Below are positions 38,426 through 45,921 of a DNA stretch of 64,000 nucleotides, one piece after another. The DNA lies in NCBI GenBank assembly GCA_949383255.1, contig CASJPF010000002.1, positions 1 through 64,000 on the forward strand, written 5' to 3'. Made by a program: the position numbers and the translations under genes. Source of the stretch: Lachnospiraceae bacterium. GTDB taxonomy: Bacteria > Bacillota > Clostridia > Lachnospirales > Lachnospiraceae. The notes beneath the pieces are model-generated. The model saw only the letters and a list, made by a program, of their open reading frames with translations, did not search any database and was not told the DNA's origin. The first letter of the stretch is position 1, and every line of letters starts with the position of its first letter.

Positions 38426-38529
38426 AAAGGGTGAAAGAAAAAAAAGAGAAAGGGATAAAATGCAAACACATATCTTTCACCCTTTGTGTTTGCGCCTCAA
38501 ATGAAAATGCAAGCATTTTCGCTTGAGGC
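38426..38529 (+). promoter_or_regulatory. structured leader of the M18 peptidase gene with mutually exclusive helices
   Basis: AAAGGGTGAAAGA (38426-38438) is perfectly complementary to TCTTTCACCCTTT (38473-38485). GCAAACACA (38462-38470) is perfectly complementary to TGTGTTTGC (38485-38493). The two helices interleave with no linker, so they should not form together. A third hairpin, GCCTCAA/GAAAATGC with GCATTTTC/TTGAGGC (38494-38529), follows and contains the only GAGG ribosome-site-like bases before the start codon. Confidence 0.6.
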
Positions 38530-38541
38530 TTGGTGCAAAAA

Positions 38542-39945
38542 ATGAAAAAGGATAATCTATGGCGTAAGTATACGAATGAGGAGAAAAAGAAAGTACAAGA
38601 AGTTTGTGATAGATACAAAGACTGCTTGAACCACGGCAAGACAGAGCGCGAATGTGTATCCCAAGCAGTAGAGATTGCACAGAAAAATGGTTATAAGGAG
38701 TTGTTTGAGACACTTGAAAAAGGGGAGCCTATAAAGGTGGGCGATAAGCTTTATGCTGTGCAGATGGATAAGAGTGTTGTACTTTTTCAGATTGGTAAGA
38801 AATTATTGTCTGATGGAATGAATATTCTTGGAGCACATATTGATTCCCCTAGAATTGATATAAAACAGAATCCGTTGTACGAGAAGGAAGGCTTTGCATA
38901 TTTTGATACACATTACTATGGCGGTATTAAAAAATATCAATGGACTGCAATTCCTTTGGCAATTCATGGTGTGATTGCAAAGAAAGATGGAACAATCATT
39001 TCTGTCAGTATCGGTGAAAAGGAGGATGAACCAGTGTTTGTTATCTCGGATTTATTGGTACATTTGTCTGGAAAACAGATGGCAGAGAAAGCATCAGAAG
39101 TAATCAAAGGAGAGAATCTTGACCTGTTAATTGGAAATTGTCCAATCGAACAAGATGAGACACTAGATCAGGAGGAGAAGGAGGCGCTCAAGGCAAATAT
39201 CTTAAAAATTCTTGCAGAATCTTATGATATTGAGGAGGAGGATTTGCTCTCAGCAGAATTAGAAATTGTTCCAGCAGGAAAAGCAAGAGATTTGGGACTT
39301 GACAGAAGCATGATTCTTGGCTATGGCCATGATGACAGGGTATGTGCATTTACATCTGTCTTTGCAATGATGAATCTGGCAGAAGAAGTTACAGAGAGGA
39401 CTTTGTGCTGTATTCTAGTGGACAAAGAGGAAATTGGAAATGCGGGTGCGACTGGCGCAGAGTCTCGTTTCTTTGAAAATACTGTGGCAGAACTTATCGC
39501 TGCTACAGAAAAGGATTCTCAACTTCTTGTGCGCCGTGCTCTGGCAAATTCTAAGATGCTGTCCTCAGATGTCAGTGCAGGATATGACCCATTGTATGCC
39601 GATGTATTTGAGAAAAATAACGCTGCATTTCTGGCGAGGGGACTTGCTTTCAATAAATATACAGGTTCGGGTGGAAAATCAGGATCGAGCGATGCCAATG
39701 CGAAGTATGTGGCAAGGATTCGGAAAATTATGGATGATGCAGATATTATGTATCAGTTTTGTGAATTGGGAAAAGTTGATGCAGGCGGTGGCGGAACGAT
39801 TGCGCGAGTCATGGCAAAATATGGTATGAATGTGATTGACAGCGGAGTGGCTGTAATCAATATGCATGCGCCATATGAAGTTGTTAGCAAGGCGGATGTG
39901 TATGAGGCTGTGCAAGGGTACACAGCATTTTTAAAAAGGGCTTAG
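38542..39945 (+). CDS. M18-family aminopeptidase
   Basis: Cytoplasmic zinc aminopeptidase, 467 aa, the usual M18 length. Seen: GAHIDSPRIDIKQNP (first metal His/Asp), FDTHYYGGIKKYQW, GYGHDDRVCAFTS (metal Asp), VDKEEIGNAGATGA (catalytic and metal Glu), and a C-terminal SGVAVINMHAPYEVVSKADV (metal His). It would trim acidic or other N-terminal residues from peptides. Starts at TTG 38530 and GTG 38533 lie in the leader hairpin region and cannot be excluded; ATG 38542 gives the normal N-terminus. Its stop codon lies in the loop of the terminator. Confidence 0.94.
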   Translation: MKKDNLWRKYTNEEKKKVQEVCDRYKDCLNHGKTERECVSQAVEIAQKNGYKELFETLEKGEPIKVGDKLYAVQMDKSVVLFQIGKKLLSDGMNILGAHIDSPRIDIKQNPLYEKEGFAYFDTHYYGGIKKYQWTAIPLAIHGVIAKKDGTIISVSIGEKEDEPVFVISDLLVHLSGKQMAEKASEVIKGENLDLLIGNCPIEQDETLDQEEKEALKANILKILAESYDIEEEDLLSAELEIVPAGKARDLGLDRSMILGYGHDDRVCAFTSVFAMMNLAEEVTERTLCCILVDKEEIGNAGATGAESRFFENTVAELIAATEKDSQLLVRRALANSKMLSSDVSAGYDPLYADVFEKNNAAFLARGLAFNKYTGSGGKSGSSDANAKYVARIRKIMDDADIMYQFCELGKVDAGGGGTIARVMAKYGMNVIDSGVAVINMHAPYEVVSKADVYEAVQGYTAFLKRA

Positions 39946-39956
39946 GCCCTTTTTTT
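39933..39956 (+). terminator. terminator overlapping the end of the M18 gene
   Basis: AAAAAGGGC, TTAG loop, GCCCTTTTT plus further T. The TAG stop codon is in the loop, so translation to the end may influence folding. TATGCACATGGGC of a family A repeat follows at once. Confidence 0.85.
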
Positions 39957-40045
39957 ATGCACATGGGCACCCAAAGGAATATTGTCAGCAAGCTGACGGG
40001 TGCCCAGCACACGAATATGGAAGATAAGACTTCTCTACTCGATTG
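39956..40045 (+). repeat. two-stem intergenic repeat, family A, copy 3
   Basis: TATGCACATGGGCACCCAAA, GTCAG-CAAG-CTGAC, GGGTGCCC, then a diverged second stem (GAATATGGAAG/CTTCTCTACTCG). First of two tandem copies. Confidence 0.9.
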
Positions 40046-40130
40046 CACATGGGCACCCAAAGGAATATTGTCAGCAAGCTGACGGGTGCTCAGCGCACGA
40101 GTAGGAAAGAAAACTTTCCTACTCGATTGT
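40045..40130 (+). repeat. two-stem intergenic repeat, family A, copy 4
   Basis: Tandem to copy 3. It starts GCACATGGGCACCCAAAGGA, has the same inner hairpin, and a better second stem CGAGTAGGAAAG/CTTTCCTACTCG. Confidence 0.9.
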
Positions 40131-40158
40131 GAAGATTTGCACCTATAATAAAAATATC

Positions 40159-40217
40159 TTGACATATATATCGTATAATGATATATTAAGAATATGATAT
40201 ATCATTATACGATATAT
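40159..40217 (+). promoter_or_regulatory. padR promoter with perfect 21-bp inverted-repeat operator
   Basis: TTGACA (40159-40164), 17-base spacer, TATATT (40182-40187). A perfect 21-base inverted repeat spans 40166-40186 and 40197-40217 with a 10-base centre; each arm is itself near-palindromic (ATATATC, 7 bases, GATATAT). It covers the -10 box and start site, as expected for autoregulation by the PadR protein encoded next. Confidence 0.85.
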
Positions 40218-40271
40218 TGGCAACTGATATAAAAGCGAAGTTGAGCTGTGGAAGGAGGCAGAACTGACTTT

Positions 40272-40595
40272 ATGGCAGAGCGGGAGAATCCCTTGACGGA
40301 GGCAGTATACTATATTCTTTTAGCGCTTAGAAAACCCAATCATGGATATGGCATTATTCAAGAGGTAGAACAGTTGACTGGTGGGCGCGTGATACTAGGA
40401 GCAGGAACTTTGTATGGGGCGATACAGACTCTTTTAAAAAAGAAATGGATTGATATTTATAGTATTGACACAGAGTCCAGAAAAAAGAAGGAATATATGA
40501 TTACAGATTTGGGAAGACAAGTCTTTGAGACAGAGCGACAGCGATTGGAAGAATTGCTAGAAAATGCAAAATTAATGCACATTGAGAAAAAATAA
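40272..40595 (+). CDS. PadR-family transcriptional regulator
   Basis: A 107-aa winged-helix repressor of the short PadR type. Seen: LTEAVYYILLALRKPNHGYG, then IIQEVEQLTGG, the wing ILGAGTLYGAIQTLLKKKWI, and KKEYMITDLGRQVFETER. ATG 40272 is used; GGAGG is 14 bases upstream, rather far, and no better start is seen. It is followed 15 bases later by a DUF2812 gene, a pairing common in Firmicutes, in which PadR controls the membrane protein. The large palindromic operator upstream is its probable binding site. Confidence 0.92.
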   Translation: MAERENPLTEAVYYILLALRKPNHGYGIIQEVEQLTGGRVILGAGTLYGAIQTLLKKKWIDIYSIDTESRKKKEYMITDLGRQVFETERQRLEELLENAKLMHIEKK

Positions 40596-40610
40596 GAAAG
40601 GAAATTAAAA

Positions 40611-41306
40611 ATGATTCGATTTCGTTTATATCTCGATAAAGATGCAAAGGAACAGTGGTTAAATCAGATGGCGGCAGAGGGATGGGCAATGGAAACTTTT
40701 TTTGCGGGGATTTATCAATTTACTGCCTGTGAAAAAGGAGCGTATACCTATCGTGTTGATTTTGGAGATAGATTATTTTCTGTTAGCAATGATTATCGAG
40801 AGTTAATGCAGGATGCAGGAATCCAGATAATACAGACATGGGGATATTGGGTGATATTGCGAAAAAAAGCGTCGGAGGGAGCATTTGCGCTCTATACAGA
40901 TTTGGCTTCAAGTATTGAGCACTATCAAAAAATTCGCAGGATGTTTCGGGTTGTCACTATATTGGAAATGATTTGCTTGTTTGTAGAACTTTATGTTGGA
41001 GCCAAGGGAATTATGCTGGGCTATGGGTGTGCGCTTTTGATTGCAGCAATGTTGGTAGCAGTAGTCAATGCGGTGTTTCAGACAAACCGTAAGATTGCAG
41101 AACTAGAAGAGAAAATGACGGGGATTTCAACAAAACACAAAAATACATATGTGTCTGTCTTTTTGGCAGTTGGATTATTGATAAACAGTTGTGCTTTTTT
41201 GCTGATGGAATATATACCACATGCAGTGACAAGAGGGTTGCAGATTATAGCGATTGCATTCATGCTTGTTGGAGTGGCGAAAACCTGCACAAAAAGTTTG
41301 TTTTGA
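40611..41306 (+). CDS. DUF2812 membrane protein
   Basis: A 231-aa protein. The N-terminal DUF2812 domain occupies about residues 1-105 (FRLYLDKDAKEQWLNQMAAE, GWAMETFFAGIYQFTACEKG, then YRVDFGD). Four hydrophobic helices follow between about 113 and 228, so it is membrane-bound. DUF2812 proteins are usually encoded after PadR regulators; their function is unknown and a role in envelope stress or drug response is only suggested by that link. AGAAAGGA precedes ATG 40611. Confidence 0.85.
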   Translation: MIRFRLYLDKDAKEQWLNQMAAEGWAMETFFAGIYQFTACEKGAYTYRVDFGDRLFSVSNDYRELMQDAGIQIIQTWGYWVILRKKASEGAFALYTDLASSIEHYQKIRRMFRVVTILEMICLFVELYVGAKGIMLGYGCALLIAAMLVAVVNAVFQTNRKIAELEEKMTGISTKHKNTYVSVFLAVGLLINSCAFLLMEYIPHAVTRGLQIIAIAFMLVGVAKTCTKSLF

Positions 41307-41377
41307 CAATAAGACAAAACAGCTACAATGATTTGCAGAGAAAATGGGTATACTGATTGTGTGGTTAAGAACTGTAA

Positions 41378-41529
41378 GTTACAGTTCAGTCTAGGACTTT
41401 GCACTGCGCTGCAAATTATGGCTTATATAAGCCGCGTAAGAAAACGTAGTGGCTTAAGATGCATCAAGCCATCGCGAAGCGGTTTTGCATGGCTTGATGC
41501 GTTACAGTTTGGCAAGGCTGAACTGTAAA
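41378..41529 (+). repeat. MITE-like structured repeat, family B, copy 2
   Basis: Inverted copy of 14251-14387: GTTACAGTTCAGTCTAGGAC at the left, CTGAACTGTAA at the right, and a strong central hairpin GCATCAAGCCAT/ATGGCTTGATGC. It fills the 316-base gap between the DUF2812 gene and the next gene; nothing else is seen there. Confidence 0.88.
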
Positions 41530-41622
41530 GACTACATGCGGTGTGCAAATCAGCTTTGTTGACAGATTATGAATTCGCATGCCTGCAATAAAATGATATC
41601 GTATATTAAGGAGGTATAAAAA

Positions 41623-42057
41623 TTGGTAGAACAGGACACAATTAGGCTTTTGCGAGAGTGCGACGCAGGGATTAAAATGGGAATTTCATCAATTGATGAT
41701 GTTATTGACTATGTAAGTCATGATAAGCTTCGAAAATGTCTTGAGGATTGCAAGACGAAACATGTTGCGTTGCAGCATGAAATGGAGGGGATGCTTGCCG
41801 AATATCATGATGATGGAAAAGAGCCAAATATTATGGCAAAAAGTATGTCTTGGATGAAAACAAATGTAAAATTAGTGATGAACGAATCCGATCATACAAT
41901 TGCAGATTTAATGACAGATGGCTGCAATATGGGGGTTAAATCATTACACAAATATCTAAATGAATATAAAGCCGCAGAGGAGAAAGCTAAAGACATTGCA
42001 AAGAGGCTGATCAATATTGAGGAAAAGCTTACGCTGGAAATTAGAGAATTTTTGTAG
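41623..42057 (+). CDS. hypothetical four-helix protein, DUF2383-like, TTG start
   Basis: A 144-aa all-helical protein resembling ferritin-like DUF2383 proteins (LLRECDAGIKMGISSIDDVI, LRKCLEDCKTKHVALQHEME, NVKLVMNESDHTIADLMTDG). AAGGAGG lies 8 bases before a TTG at 41623, which I take as the start; no ATG gives the helix at the N-terminus. No metal-binding Glu/His set of a true ferritin can be confirmed. Function unknown. A clear terminator follows. Confidence 0.75.
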   Translation: MVEQDTIRLLRECDAGIKMGISSIDDVIDYVSHDKLRKCLEDCKTKHVALQHEMEGMLAEYHDDGKEPNIMAKSMSWMKTNVKLVMNESDHTIADLMTDGCNMGVKSLHKYLNEYKAAEEKAKDIAKRLINIEEKLTLEIREFL

Positions 42058-42061
42058 AAAG

Positions 42062-42086
42062 AGACAGGCAGTTTTGCCTGTCTTTT
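42062..42086 (+). terminator. terminator after the four-helix protein gene
   Basis: AGACAGGC, 6-base loop, GCCTGTCT, TTT. It is followed by TATGCGCATGGCCACC, a truncated family A start (42086-42109). Confidence 0.85.
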
Positions 42087-42149
42087 ATGCGCATGGCCAC
42101 CAAAAGGAAGATGGTTGAAGTATCTTTTTTATTTTGGAAAGGCACTTAA

Positions 42150-42857
42150 ATGGTCCGCAAGTCATACAATAAAATAAATGAGTCCCGGGGGCATTTCTTG
42201 AAAACCTTTGAGCAACCTTTATCTGCCAAGGAGGAGACTGAATATCTGGAAGAAATGAACGGCGAAGATTTGGAGGCGGCCCATAGGGCAAGACAGATTC
42301 TGATTGAGAGAAATCTGCGTCTGGTGGCACATGTGTCCAAGAAATACATGGGGTGTGGAGAAGATATGGAGGACTTAATATCTATCGGCACCATAGGACT
42401 TATCAAGGCAGTGAATACTTTCAAGCCAGAGAAAGGAAGCAGGCTTGCTACATATGCTGCAAAATGTATAGACAACGAGCTGCTGATGATGTTTCGGGCA
42501 AGAAAAAAAGTTACGCGAGAAGTATCTTTATATGAACCGATTGGCACTGATAAAGAGGGGAACGAAATCAATCTGATTGATGTCTGTGAACAGGAACAGC
42601 GCGATATTGTGGATGATATGGATATGGTGGCAAAACTTAGATGCTTGCACCGCCTGATAGAAGAAAAACTTGACGATAGAGAGCAGGAGATTATTCGTCT
42701 GCGATATGGTATTTTAGAAAAAAATTTTACTGGGGAGGAGATGACACAGCGGGATATTGGAAAACTTTTGGGTATTTCTAGAAGTTATGTATCAAGAATA
42801 GAAAAGAAAGCTTTGGGAAAGTTAAAAGCAGGCCTAGAAGCAGAAAATCTCTGTTAA
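42150..42857 (+). CDS. sigK: RNA polymerase sigma-K factor
   Basis: Late mother-cell sporulation sigma factor, 235 aa. Seen: FEQPLSAKEETEYLEEMN, ILIERNLRLVAHVSKKYMG, DLISIGTIGLIKAVNTF (region 2.2), RLATYAAKCIDNELLMMFRA (2.3/2.4), VSLYEPIGTDKEGNEINLID, and a C-terminal region 4 HTH (TQRDIGKLLGISRSYVSRIE). The N-terminus (MVRKSYNKINESRGHFLKTF) is polar: the hydrophobic pro-sequence found in Bacillus pro-sigma-K is absent, as in some Clostridia. GGAAAGG lies before ATG 42150. The gene is not split by a skin element. Confidence 0.9.
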   Translation: MVRKSYNKINESRGHFLKTFEQPLSAKEETEYLEEMNGEDLEAAHRARQILIERNLRLVAHVSKKYMGCGEDMEDLISIGTIGLIKAVNTFKPEKGSRLATYAAKCIDNELLMMFRARKKVTREVSLYEPIGTDKEGNEINLIDVCEQEQRDIVDDMDMVAKLRCLHRLIEEKLDDREQEIIRLRYGILEKNFTGEEMTQRDIGKLLGISRSYVSRIEKKALGKLKAGLEAENLC

Positions 42858-42860
42858 AGT

Positions 42861-42899
42861 GTGCTATTTTTTACATTTCGCGTGCTATTTTTTACATTT
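42861..42899 (+). repeat. direct tandem repeat after sigK
   Basis: GTGCTATTTTTTACATTT occurs at 42861-42878 and 42882-42899, a period of 21 bases, about two DNA turns. No stem precedes the T-runs, so a spaced protein-binding site upstream of comM is more likely than a terminator. Confidence 0.6.
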
Positions 42900-42967
42900 A
42901 CATTGTAAATGCAGACAGCCTATGGTATATATGACAAAGTACAATAGAAGCAAAGGAGCAGCAAGGA

Positions 42968-44509
42968 ATGTATAGCAGAGTGATAACAGGTGCCGTCAGT
43001 GGGATTGAGAGTGTGCTTGCAGCGGTCGAGGTTGACGCGTCGAAAGGCATGCCCGGTTTCGAGATGGTAGGACAGTTAAATAACGAGGTGCGGGAGGCAA
43101 GGGAGCGCGTCAGGGTAGCATTGAAAAATGTTTCTGTGGAAATTCCACCTATGCGAATTACAGTCAGCATATCCCCAGCAGAAATGCGCAAGGAAGGGGC
43201 TTCTTATGATTTGCCAATTGCAGTTGGCATTCTGGTATCGTTGGGATTGATACCAGAAGAGGGAATTAAGAACACTTTGATAATAGGAGAACTTGGTCTG
43301 GATGGGGAAGTGCGCCTCGTCAGAGGTGTGCTGCCTATTGTGCAAAGAGCAAAACAGGAAAAGATAATGCGATGCATTGTGCCGATAGAAAATGTAAAAG
43401 AAGGCGCTGTAATTGGCGGCATTGAAATTATTGGGGTAAGGACCCTTCGCAATACCATAGAGTATCTTAGAGAGGTTGAGGAGCGCAAGGCGCAGAGGAT
43501 AGTGCCCGCTGAACAGACGTTGATGGAAAGCCTAGAGGAGACAATTGCAGATGTTGATTTTGCAGAAGTGAACGGTCAGGAGTCCATAAAACGTGCAGTG
43601 GAGGTTGCAGCGGCTGGGTTCCACCACATATTGATGGTGGGGCCGCCAGGCTCTGGCAAGACTATGATTGCCAAACGAATACCAACGATTTTGCCAGACT
43701 TATCAATGGAGGAAAGTTTGGAAGTTTCCACGATATACAGTGTTGCAGGACAGTTGGATAACAAAAAGGCACTGATTACTAGGAGGCCGTTTTTAGATCC
43801 GCACCACACAATTTCAGAACAGGCACTTGCAGGCGGCGGGCGGATTCCCCGGCCCGGCGTCATCTCGCTCGCGCACAGAGGGGTTCTTTTTATGGACGAG
43901 CTGCCAGAGTTTCGGCGCAACACCATAGAGATTCTCCGACAACCTCTTGAGGACAAGCGCATTCACATTGCCAGAACATACGGCAGTTTTGTCTATCCAG
44001 CGGATTTTATGCTAGTGGCTGCGATGAATCCATGTCCTTGTGGTCATTTTCCAGATAGAAATCGATGCAGCTGTTCAGAAGCCGAAATTAAAAAGTATCT
44101 TTCTAGGATTTCAGGACCAATCTTAGACCGAATTGATGTGGTAACAGAAGCCCCAAGAGTAGAGATTCGACAGTTGTCCGCGGAGATGCATAATGAGAGC
44201 AGTGTTGATATCAAGCAGCGTGTCTTAGAGGCAAGAGCACGTCAAGAATACCGTTATAAAGACACAACCTATCAATTTAACGCAGAGCTGCGACCGGGTG
44301 ATATCAAAGAATATTGCAAGTTAGATACAAAAACGCAGGAAATGATGGAGGAAGTATTTACCATGATGAATTTATCTGCGCGTGCATATCATAAGATTAT
44401 AAAGGTAGCACGGACAATCGCAGATTTGGATAGGAAAGAAGACATTCTTGCGGAACATCTCAGCGAGGCGATTTGCTATAGAATGAATGATTATAAATAT
44501 TGGAATTAG
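42968..44509 (+). CDS. comM: YifB/ComM-family Mg-chelatase-like AAA ATPase
   Basis: A 513-aa ATPase. In competent species ComM is a helicase promoting branch migration during recombination. An N-terminal Lon-protease-like domain spans residues 1 to about 175 (GFEMVGQLNNEVREARERVR, TVSISPAEMRKEGASYDLPI), followed by the AAA domain with Walker A GPPGSGKT near residue 225, HRGVLFMDELPEFRR, and the Mg_chelatase_C region with four cysteines (NPCPCGHFPDRNRCSC). The next gene is dprA, 34 bases on. The pairing with DprA supports a DNA-processing role. Confidence 0.94.
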   Translation: MYSRVITGAVSGIESVLAAVEVDASKGMPGFEMVGQLNNEVREARERVRVALKNVSVEIPPMRITVSISPAEMRKEGASYDLPIAVGILVSLGLIPEEGIKNTLIIGELGLDGEVRLVRGVLPIVQRAKQEKIMRCIVPIENVKEGAVIGGIEIIGVRTLRNTIEYLREVEERKAQRIVPAEQTLMESLEETIADVDFAEVNGQESIKRAVEVAAAGFHHILMVGPPGSGKTMIAKRIPTILPDLSMEESLEVSTIYSVAGQLDNKKALITRRPFLDPHHTISEQALAGGGRIPRPGVISLAHRGVLFMDELPEFRRNTIEILRQPLEDKRIHIARTYGSFVYPADFMLVAAMNPCPCGHFPDRNRCSCSEAEIKKYLSRISGPILDRIDVVTEAPRVEIRQLSAEMHNESSVDIKQRVLEARARQEYRYKDTTYQFNAELRPGDIKEYCKLDTKTQEMMEEVFTMMNLSARAYHKIIKVARTIADLDRKEDILAEHLSEAICYRMNDYKYWN

Positions 44510-44543
44510 CGTTTTCGATAAAATATTATTAAACAGGAGAATT

Positions 44544-45668
44544 ATGAGAGAGGATAAAGAAGGTATTGTACAACAAAAACAATATGCCTGTTGGCTTGAC
44601 ACAATTTACTGGATTGCGAGCGACACAAAGTATAAGCTTCTTAGGGCGGCGGGCAGTATTCAAAATGTCTATAATATGGAAGAAAGGCAGCTTGCAGCCA
44701 TTATGGGACGAAAAGGGTGTGAGCGTTTCTGCCAGCATAGAAAGAGATATACGCCGCAGAAAGTATGGAATTATATAAAAGAGTTGGGGATTCGTTATAC
44801 ATACTGTGAGGATTCGGATTTTCCCAGAAAGCTTGTTTGCATTCCAGACCCGCCTTTTGGCATCTTTTATAAGGGACAGCTTCCGGCAAAGAATGTTGCG
44901 GCAGTAGCTATAATTGGAGCAAGGAAGTGTAGCGAGTATGGTAAGCATATGGCTGAAACCTTTGCTTTGGCATTTGCATCGCAAGGTATTGATATTATAA
45001 GCGGAATGGCACAAGGGATAGATGGCATAAGCCAAAAAGCTGCGTTGGAAGCAGGGGGCAATTCCTATGCTGTGCTTGGATGCGGCGTTGACATTGTATA
45101 TCCCAAATCCAATGAAAAACTTTATTATCAGCTTTTAGAACATGGGGGAGTACTGTCGGAGTATCCACCACAGATGGAGCCAAGACCAATGCTGTTTCCG
45201 CCAAGAAATCGAATAATTAGTGCATTGTCGGATGTAGTGTTAGTAGTGGAGGCGCGGGAAAAGAGTGGCACGTTAATTACGGTGGATATGGCGCTAGAAC
45301 AAGGGAAAGAAGTGTACACGGTTCCGGGAAGATGTACGGACAGCCTTAGTATGGGGTGCAATCGACTGTTGCGTCAGGGAGCGGTGACTGCGACTGTGCC
45401 AGAGGATATTATTGAGGATATGCGCTGGGGAGCACTACCACAAAAAATTGATAAACAGACCTCAAAGGTTTCTTGGGAAAAACTCTCCACAATAGCACAG
45501 GAAGTCTATGCAATTATCGGTGTTTTGCCAGTTACACAGGAAAGAATTGTCTCTTTGCTGCGGGAAAAAAAGAAAACATTTACAGTACCACAGATTTGTC
45601 AGGGACTTGTCGAGCTGGAATTAAAGGGTTTTATTATCTTTGCTAACAGACAGTATAAAAGAACTTAG
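44544..45668 (+). CDS. dprA: DNA-processing protein DprA
   Basis: Loads RecA on incoming single-stranded DNA in natural transformation, 374 aa, normal length. Residues 1-70 are an N-terminal SAM-like helical domain, then the Rossmann core: VAAVAIIGARKCSEYGKHMA, GIDIISGMAQGIDGISQKAA, YAVLGCGVDIVYPKSN, FPPRNRIISALSDVVLVVEA, REKSGTLITVDMALEQGKEV. The C-terminal winged-helix domain runs from about residue 310. ATG 44544 has AGGAGA upstream. With ComM it indicates at least partial competence machinery. Confidence 0.96.
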   Translation: MREDKEGIVQQKQYACWLDTIYWIASDTKYKLLRAAGSIQNVYNMEERQLAAIMGRKGCERFCQHRKRYTPQKVWNYIKELGIRYTYCEDSDFPRKLVCIPDPPFGIFYKGQLPAKNVAAVAIIGARKCSEYGKHMAETFALAFASQGIDIISGMAQGIDGISQKAALEAGGNSYAVLGCGVDIVYPKSNEKLYYQLLEHGGVLSEYPPQMEPRPMLFPPRNRIISALSDVVLVVEAREKSGTLITVDMALEQGKEVYTVPGRCTDSLSMGCNRLLRQGAVTATVPEDIIEDMRWGALPQKIDKQTSKVSWEKLSTIAQEVYAIIGVLPVTQERIVSLLREKKKTFTVPQICQGLVELELKGFIIFANRQYKRT

Positions 45669-45752
45669 AATGTGTTTGAAAGATTCCTTGCGTGATATTT
45701 GCGCCAAATTGTGATGCATATCTGAATAGAAAGCATTTTTCAAACACGCTCT
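45668..45752. repeat. palindromic element with GTGTTTGAAA arms
   Basis: GTGTTTGAAA (45672-45681) and TTTCAAACAC (45738-45747) are perfect inverted ends around a 56-base interior. No T-run follows, so it is probably a small mobile-type or structural repeat after dprA rather than a plain terminator. Confidence 0.6.
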
Positions 45753-45851
45753 AAAATTTGATAGATTTTGGTATATAATTTTCACTACTTTTGTAAAGGC
45801 GTGAAAAGGAGCGACAACATAAAATAATTGATAGATTTTACAAAATATTAC

Positions 45852-45880
45852 TTGCCACAAGTTTAAAATTAGGTTATAGT
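45852..45880 (+). promoter_or_regulatory. promoter for topA
   Basis: TTGCCA (45852-45857), 17-base spacer, TATAGT (45875-45880), about 35 bases before the ribosome site. Confidence 0.7.
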
Positions 45881-45921
45881 GGTGAACGTAAGTCAAGAAT
45901 AAGAAATTAAGAGGTAACAGT

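Noticed and set aside
38426-38493. H-type pseudoknot in the M18 leader
   Set aside because: The order of helix halves fits a pseudoknot, but there is no linker to cross a 13-bp helix, so simultaneous formation is not feasible; alternative helices are more likely.
39956-40130. CRISPR array from the two tandem repeats
   Set aside because: Units abut without unique spacers, and the same unit occurs singly at other loci; no cas genes are present.
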